In this document: positions 58,249-64,000 of the stretch, piece after piece
Position numbering within the stretch: the stretch's first letter is position 1
Layout: every line of letters begins with the position of its first letter
DNA from: Bathynomus jamesi
Taxonomy: Eukaryota > Arthropoda > Malacostraca > Isopoda > Cirolanidae
Direction: 5' to 3'
Length of the DNA stretch: 64,000 bases
NCBI GenBank assembly: GCA_023014485.1
Contig: JAJOZX010009454.1
Coordinates: 1-64,000, forward strand
The notes under the pieces: generated by a model
Databases searched by the model: none
Seen by the model: only the letters and a program-made list of their open reading frames with translations
Told to the model about the DNA's origin: nothing
Translations under genes and position numbers: made by a program

Positions 58249-59681
58249 TTTAAGCAGCTGGTGATCCTGCCGTGGACTGGCTGCTAAGCATTTTCCGGGT
58301 GGTGTGGTCGCAGGAAATTGTACCGGCAGAATGGGGCAGAGCAATTATATGTCCTATATATAAAAAGAAGGGAAGTGAGCAGGAATGTCAAAACTACCGT
58401 GGCATATCTTTGATGTGTCATGTGGAAAAAATATATGAAAGGATTTTGGAACATAGAATACGAAACATACTGGAACCTGGGTTACTGGAGTATCAATGTG
58501 GCTTTCGTGCAGGCCAGAGTATTATAGATCAAATTTCAGCCATAAGACAATATCTTAGGAAGAGTCGAGAATTCAGTTTGGACCACTTCATATGGTTTTT
58601 GGATCTGGAGAAGGCATGTGATAGTGTGCCCAGGGAGAGGCTGTGGGTGGTTCTGAGTGAGAGAGTGCCACCCAGGCTTCTGAGAGCAGTAATGAGCACC
58701 CATAGGGTCTCCCAGAGCACGGTGATGGGGTCGGAGGAATGGTTTGATGTAAGTACAGGAGTTAAACAAGGGAGTGTTCTGTCACCCATTTTATTTATTG
58801 CCTACATCAACAGGGTTATGGAACAGATAACTGAGGAAATTGAAGAGGAAATGGAAATTTTTGGATATGCTGATGATGTGGCTGTTGGGACTAACACAGC
58901 ACAATCCCTGGAGAGAATTATGCAGAGGTGGGATGAGAGATTGAGGGAGTATGGACTAAAACTGAATTATGATAAAACTGAATATATGGTGGTAACGAGG
59001 GGAGCGAATGAGGATGGAATCTTTGTTGGGGGAAGGGAAATGAAAAAGACGGACACATTTAAATACCTTGGTAGTGCGGTAGAAAATGATGCGGGTATGG
59101 ATGTAGAGGTGAATGAAAGAATCGCTAAATATAGCAGAAATGTTTCCTTCCTGTACCCCCTATTGAAAGACCAAAACATCCCTAAAAAGGTAAAGACGCA
59201 TATATACTCAACAATATTGAAACCAATCTTATTATACGGCAGCGAGACTTGGGCCCTAACCACAAAGACGAGGGGAAAACTGCAAGCAGCTGAAATGAGG
59301 GTCCTGAGATTGATAGAAGGAGTAAGTAGATTGGATAAAATAAGGAACACTGAAATAAGAAGGCGATTGGGTGTAACTTCGGTTAATGAGAATATTGAGA
59401 GGAACCAACTGAGATAGTACAGGCATGTCCAACGAATGCCGATGGAAAGGACAGCAAGAAGAATGCTGGAATTGGCCCCTCAAAACAGAAGACCAGTTGG
59501 AAGACCCAAGATCCGATGGATGGATAACATCAAGAGTGCTGTCGAGAAGTGTGGAATCAGTCTCCAACGGGCGAACTTGATGTGTGGAGATCGTGAGGCA
59601 TGGAGGGGTCTCGTCCGAGGGCTTCCAACTGACAGACCGCTTTAGGTCTACCAGGCGCCTGGTAAGAAAGGTAAGAAATGT
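58249..59681 (+). pseudogene. RTE-type LINE reverse transcriptase between two R repeats
   Basis: The frame enters as AAGDPAVDWLLSIF without its own start and is open to TAG 59417, then continues in frame to 59645. RT blocks: CQNYRGISLMCHVEKIYERIL, FLDLEKACDSVPRERLW (first Asp), TGVKQGSVLSPILF, FGYADDVAVG (YADD intact), DTFKYLGSAVEND, LYGSETWAL. The TAG replaces the Trp of the usual RWYGHV block. The C-terminal part (RHVQRMPMERTARRMLE, GRPKIRWMDNIK) follows. The endonuclease is missing. With one stop codon, this is the best-kept RT in the window. Confidence 0.85.
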
Positions 59682-59968
59682 GGGATTGAACTCAGAATGG
59701 TCTCCTGAGGTTTTTTATGATACACACAGGCCGTGCATGGAACAAGGAACTCTTCTGGAAAAATTAAATCCACTATAGTCCGAATAAGTAATGGTAAATG
59801 ACAAACACTATAGTTTTTCTTTATCATGATGTTAGCCCAACGTGCGCAACGGGTCACTCGCAAAGAGGTCCCTCAGGGCCCCTCAGGGGACCATTCTGAG
59901 TTCAATCCCATCATGAAACGGACATGTTATGTGCCATGAAAAGTGGACGCTCAATTTTGCCAGTTGAG
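59682..59968 (+). repeat. 287-bp direct repeat R, copy 2
   Basis: Same length, orientation and content as copy 1 with scattered substitutions. It follows the RT fragment directly. Confidence 0.85.
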
Positions 59969-60170
59969 ATTTAAGTTTTGTTTTTTGGCTAAAAATACAA
60001 TAGTTACCCATTTTTCTTTGATGTATTCAATCCGACGTAAATGCAACGAGTCTTTTGCTTATATTGAGGTTCTGAAGATAATTGTGCTGGGATGTTTTAA
60101 ACCCTAGATCCTGTCTCAAAGCTGGATCCTATCTGCTTTGCAGATAGCTGGTAAGGGAAGCTATACTTTT

Positions 60171-60330
60171 GGGGCCCCTTTGCGAGTGACCCGTTGCCCA
60201 TTGCCCACGTCGGGCTAACATCATGAAAAAGAAAAAACTATAGTGTTTGTCATTTACCATTACTTATTCGAACTACAGTGGATTTAATTTTCCCAGAAGA
60301 GTTTCTTTTTCCATGCACGGTCTGTGTGTA
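60171..60330 (-). repeat. Repeat R, copy 3 (inverted, partial)
   Basis: Complementary to the middle of R (CCCACGTCGGGCTAACATCATG; GTTTGTCATTTACCATTACT). It ends at a TA run (60331-60350), as copy 1 begins at one. Confidence 0.8.
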
Positions 60331-60539
60331 TTATATATATATATATATATCCCCTGTAGGTGTGGGCATAAGTGAGGGTGTGTGTAGTAATTCACAGATG
60401 TAGTGGGGTCATTTTATGTGTGGTAACACTCTTGGTACCTCTGAACAGTGAAATATTTATAAAAAAAATCTATAAAAATTTTTATTTTGAGAAAAAGATT
60501 TTTTTAACTAATTAAATTGGACCTATATCTGTTTCGTCG

Positions 60540-60939
60540 ATAAGACCAAACATCGACACTCTAAAAAACTATCGTAACCGAACCTATCTTAACCTAACGT
60601 AACCTAAACTAACCTAACCTATCTTAACCTAAATTAACCTAACCTAACTTATTCCAACCTAATAATAAATTGTCCATAAAATATTAAATCGGTCAGATGT
60701 CGTCAGGTCGTATATTAGGTCAGATTAGCGAGTAGCTCATTATTTAATGACTTAACAGAAAGCTATCAATTGTGTTTGAGATATTTTTCGCTTCCTTCTC
60801 GGTTCGATGGTACTGAGGTTAGGTTAGGTTAGGTTAAATTAGATTTACTTAAATAGTTTTTCAGATATATGCATTTAAATAAATCGGTACCTCGCTTATG
60901 CGGAGATGCGCATGGGTGTGTGTGCGACTGTGCGTGTGT

Positions 60940-60980
<41 letters not shown>

Positions 60981-60985
60981 TGTGT
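60540..60985. repeat. Interspersed repeat with TTAGG-like blocks and TG run
   Basis: CCTAACC-type units at 60580-60662, GGTTAGGTTAGGTTAGG at 60817-60836 and (TG)n at 60914-60984. AATCGGTACCTCGCTTATG and ATTTAATGACTTAACAGAAA match the complement of 37200-37480. No coding is seen. Confidence 0.75.
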
Positions 60986-61520
60986 TTAACAAGTTAAATA
61001 ATTTTTTTGTTTTAATTAAAAATTTTTCTGTGAAGCGTATTTAATTTTCTTTAAAATATTTATGTCCGTTCCCTCCTATCCCTCCGAGGAGTTTACTAAT
61101 TGCTCATTTGACAGAGGTAGTAGTAATAATATTCAGTACAGAACGCACTACGTGTATGCCTCAAGGCGACATCATAATGCGATAATTTCAAGTAAAATCT
61201 TCCTATCTGAGTTGGGTTTTCCGGTGCCGCAGCCATAACGAAATTCTTCAGAGCTCTCCTGTCTTTCATTTAGGTTTGGAAAAGCGAGATACACTCTAGA
61301 ATATTCAAAGGACTTTTCTTTTATCGAGAAACAGTTTCTGCTTTAACCCTTTTCAATCTAATTTAGGCCTACATTTCGGGAGTGGAATTTGGTCTCTTTC
61401 TTTCTCTTGTCGTTTTGAATAAAACTGAAAATAATATTACACATTGTTCTCAGATTTCAACAGTACGTTCAACGGTACGTTCATTGTGTAGAACTTTATG
61501 GTGTGTTTAATTGGTTCCGC

Positions 61521-61556
<36 letters not shown>

Positions 61557-61811
61557 CCTTTTCCGTTCTATGGGCGCCATTGAAATGAGAGAAATGAATA
61601 TTTTTTAAACTTATTTTAACTTTTTATTAATAATTAATGAGTACATTTTGAATAGAAAAAATTAATTTATTTAATTTAACAGCTTTAATGAACATAAATT
61701 AAAAACAAAAATATTTGTCGTTTCTTAAAAATTTGGCGATAATTTGCGTTGAAAATTGGACGTAGGCTATAGGCCATCTTATTCTTAGTTCGCGCAAAGA
61801 CCTAGGCTATA

Positions 61812-61843
<32 letters not shown>

Positions 61844-61850
61844 TATATCG
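60986..61850. other. No gene recognised; TA runs
   Basis: AT-rich, without credible frames. TA runs lie at 61518-61548 and 61812-61848. At 61553-61590 is a diverged copy of the 37-bp inverted-repeat arm seen at 52374. Confidence 0.45.
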
Positions 61851-61859
61851 GACTTTTGG

Positions 61860-62830
61860 ACTTTTGTTGAGTTTGAACGACGGTTCAGGATCGACCTGCG
61901 GTCGACCCCTCTGCAGCATCCCGCCTCATTTGCGGGACTTGGTGAAGGAGGGAATTGCTCTCTGATCGCCTCCTGCCCTCGTAGCCAGCCACGCATGGCT
62001 GGTCAGGGACTTTGCACAAGAATCTGTCCAGCTGGTTCTTGAAGTTATTCAGGTTGGTGTGCTGGAGATTCCTCACTTCTTTTGGAAGGACATTGAAAAG
62101 CTTTGGGCCCCGTATTCTGAGGGTATTTTCCATCCTCGTTTTCATTGCTCCTTGTCCTACCGCAGCTGGGACCGTACAAAATCTGCCTCTTCTCTCATTC
62201 CAGTTTGTTTCTATTTCATTTCTGAGGTTAGAGACAGAGCCCTCAAGTACGTTCCATATGTATATTATTGTGTACCGCTCTCGCCTTCTTTCAAGAGAGT
62301 AGAGTTCCAGGGATTGTAGTCGAGACCAGTAGTCTTCACCTTCCGTTTCCTCTATCTTAGACGTAAAAGTCCTTTGTATAGCTTCAATGCTCGCAATGTC
62401 TCTTTTTCTGTGTGGGCTTGTGAGTACTGAGCAATACTCAATTATTGGTAGGACTAGACTCTTCCATAATTTGAGCATGATGTTTGCTTTTCTGCTGCGG
62501 AAGCTCCTCCAGATGATTCCCATTATTTTTCTAGCCGTTGTGATTTGATTTTATAGTGCTCTCTGAATTCTGCATCCGACGACATTATTACTCCAAGATC
62601 CCTGACTTGTGAATTTGGTGTTATCTCTTTGGCTTGCGGAGTTTTGTACCCTTTTTTCTGTAGCTCTTTGTTATTACCATATCTTAGAAGTTGGAATTTT
62701 TCTTCGTTGAACTTCATATTGTTGTCTTCTGCCCACTGGAATAATGTTTCAATGTCGTTTTGTAGTTTTCTTACGTCATCTTCGTTCAATATTTCCTTAC
62801 ATATCTTCGTCCAATTTTCAACGCAAATTA
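61860..62830 (-). pseudogene. LINE reverse transcriptase 3' part
   Basis: Read leftwards: ENWTKICKEI, KLQNDIETLFQWAEDNNMKF, KFQLLRYGNN, ITPNSQVRDLGVIMSSDAEF (62789-62523), then after one frame change LPIIEYCSVLTSPHRKRDI, IEAIQRTFTSKI, DYWSRLQSLELYSLERRRER, GPKLFNVLPKEVRNL (62523-61885). This is the thumb and C-terminal region of a Jockey/CR1-group RT, 5'-truncated at a TA run, with a TA-rich 3' end. It is the same family as the fragment at 48294-48960, but in better condition. Confidence 0.8.
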
Positions 62831-62837
62831 TTGCTGA

Positions 62838-62840
62838 AAT

Positions 62841-62902
<62 letters not shown>

Positions 62903-62922
62903 ATATATATATATAATTTCAG
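62838..62922. repeat. TA repeat with hairpin symmetry
   Basis: GCTGAAATTATATA and, about 70 bp later, TATATAATTTCAGC are exact complements around TA runs. Confidence 0.9.
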
Positions 62923-62925
62923 CGT

Positions 62926-63079
62926 ATTTCTGAGGGCTAAATGTTGCAGTAATGAGCTTATGTTTAAGATAAGCTTTGAATACATCCTCACAAGTTGGTA
63001 GTTGGTTGCCAGGAAGCTCTGCTGGCGTTCCGAAAACAGAATGCTTCACTTTTTCTCTTGTTATACCAGAAAAGGCCAT
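62926..63079 (-). pseudogene. N-terminal fragment of an X-like transposase
   Basis: From ATG 63079 the minus strand reads MAFSGITREKVKHSVFG, then NQLPTCEDVFKAYLKHK. Element X has RNLPTYEGVFKYYLFVRND at the corresponding place, 26-45 residues from its own start. The fragment stops at a TA run. It shows that a second, divergent member of the X family was once present. Confidence 0.5.
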
Positions 63080-63146
63080 TCATTGCAAGCTATGCTATTA
63101 ATCCGAAACAAAAGAAAATGAAATGCTGAATCAGGAAACACATGAG

Positions 63147-63270
63147 AGGTCAAACAATGATAGGTCACAAATGCACATGTAGGCACACAAATACACATAA
63201 TAGGTCAAACAAATGATAGGTCACAAATGCACATGTAGGCACACAAATACACATGATAGGTCAAACACAT
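63147..63270. repeat. 55-bp tandem repeat, 2.2 copies
   Basis: AGGTCAAACAAATGATAGGT, CACAAATGCACATGTAGGCA and CACAAATACACAT recur with periods of 55 and 56 bp. AGGTCA occurs twice per unit. Confidence 0.9.
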
Positions 63271-63780
63271 ATGGGTCCTACATTTTAAAATAAGCAAAAA
63301 CAATGTTTATTAATGTTTTTTTGATAGACATTGGCATTAATTGAGTTTATAGTTTGTAGTGAAAAATTAATTTAAGGAAACATGCTAAAAAGAATCTTTT
63401 GTGGCCTTTGTTCGCAATTTATTTTTCATAGTTGCCAGCACCGAAATTAATATTTCTAAAAGATATCACTTATTCCTTAATCTGTGACAACTCGGGCATC
63501 ATTTTCAGTATGTTTCATTAAATTAAATTTTTTCAACCCCCTAAATTACACATCCTTCACCAAATAACCATTCGATGAAACAAAATTTGCCTCTAAGTTT
63601 TAACCCAAACGTTCGTATCTGCGCACAACATATTAAAGGAGTACGCAAGTAACTATATTTAGAAATTAACACAAACAGACACACACAAATACACACGAAA
63701 GTAAATAATGATATAAAAACAATTTTCAAATGAAGATTTATTACGCGAGTTCAAGTCTGTTGACACCACAATTAAGAAGT
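63271..63780. other. Upstream region, no gene recognised
   Basis: AT-rich sequence without repeats of other parts of the window. It may be the 5' regulatory region of the gene that starts at 63895. Confidence 0.4.
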
Positions 63781-63807
63781 TGCGCTGTCTGGTAACTTTT
63801 GGGAAGG

Positions 63808-63816
63808 TATATAAAA
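63808..63816 (+). promoter_or_regulatory. TATA box
   Basis: TATATAAAA stands 87 bp before the ATG at 63895. Transcription would be expected near 63838, leaving a leader of about 57 nt. Confidence 0.6.
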
Positions 63817-63894
63817 TGTCGATTTCAGGGAGTTCTTGAACAAACTTCTTAGTTAAAGTTTTAACAAGCAAACAGCAATTTCCACAAAGTGAAA

Positions 63895-63912
63895 ATGTTC
63901 TCCAAACTATTC
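63895..63912 (+). CDS. First coding exon, probable secreted (cuticle-like) protein
   Basis: ATG 63895 encodes MFSKLF and is followed exactly by GTAAGT, a perfect splice donor, in phase 0. The ATG context is GAAAATG. A TATA box lies at the expected distance. A tiny first exon that holds only the start of a signal peptide, a short leader and a strong TATA box is typical of arthropod cuticle protein genes and some other secreted proteins. The remaining exons are beyond the window, so the product is inferred, not seen. Confidence 0.5.
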
Positions 63913-64000
63913 GTAAGTCTTTTTCAATAATTTTTATTTTATAATACAGTTCATTTTGAGTTTATTTATTCAACGAAATTAATCAGTCATTCAAAATTCT

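Overview
The window is animal, almost certainly arthropod and probably decapod crustacean DNA. It carries many CCTAA/TTAGG-type arrays (the arthropod telomere unit), long AC, TA, GATA and TAA microsatellites, BEL/Pao retrotransposons, Penelope-like elements (PLEs), ZMYM1-like hAT transposons, Tc1/mariner elements and a LINE of a kind I associate with decapods. I recognise no complete host gene. The only candidate is a promoter and first exon of a secreted, possibly cuticular, protein at the right edge (63808-63912). Everything else is transposon, transposon relic, SINE or simple repeat, much of it nested.

Layout. 1-2720: hAT relics in AT-rich DNA. 2726-24119: a nested stack. Element X (2726-5894) is a TIR DNA transposon I cannot assign; its transposase is broken by one frameshift. 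A hAT (5902-16550, target duplication GTACAGGT) landed on X's right end. BEL copy A (7481-15426, duplication ATTAT) landed in the hAT, and a small hAT (10789-11642) landed in BEL A. A different BEL, copy C (16568-24115, duplication CAAC), sits 9 bp beyond the hAT. 24872-32126: BEL copy B, a sister of A (duplication GTTAT). 32270-37085: a Tc1 relic split by a nearly full hAT (32792-36596, duplication GGTCTCAT) with a recognisable intron-exon structure and three frameshifts. 37496-38213: a deleted mariner. 38451-39880: a Tc1 relic. 39886-41545: a LINE relic.

41680-47600: two Penelope-like copies head to head. The right one is split by a 783 bp foldback element with arms of about 280 bp. 47655-50240: PLE-type terminus, two tRNA-derived SINEs in series, a LINE 3' fragment and two 5S-rRNA-derived SINEs. 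50405-55276: two palindromic MITEs, a Tc1/mariner-superfamily element holding a small hAT, and a second PLE lying between two TAA microsatellites and itself split by two small TA-target elements. 55289-60330: an APE-type LINE split by a retrozyme-like insert, then an RTE-type reverse transcriptase between two 287 bp direct repeats. 60540-63300: TTAGG-like and TG repeats, a minus-strand LINE 3' end, and an N-terminal relic of an X-like transposase.

How the parts relate. No pathway is encoded; the content is a record of successive insertions. The autonomous classes (BEL, PLE, hAT, X) are all disabled, the three BEL copies each by a different catalytic lesion. Several short elements keep only the C-terminal piece of a transposase. 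The most unusual signals are hammerhead-ribozyme-like cores at the PLE ends, element X, the 9-bp-target foldback element, and the recurrence of telomere-like CCTAA blocks inside otherwise unrelated repeats. Target duplications were read directly by comparing flanks, and in several cases by comparison with an uninterrupted copy in the same window.
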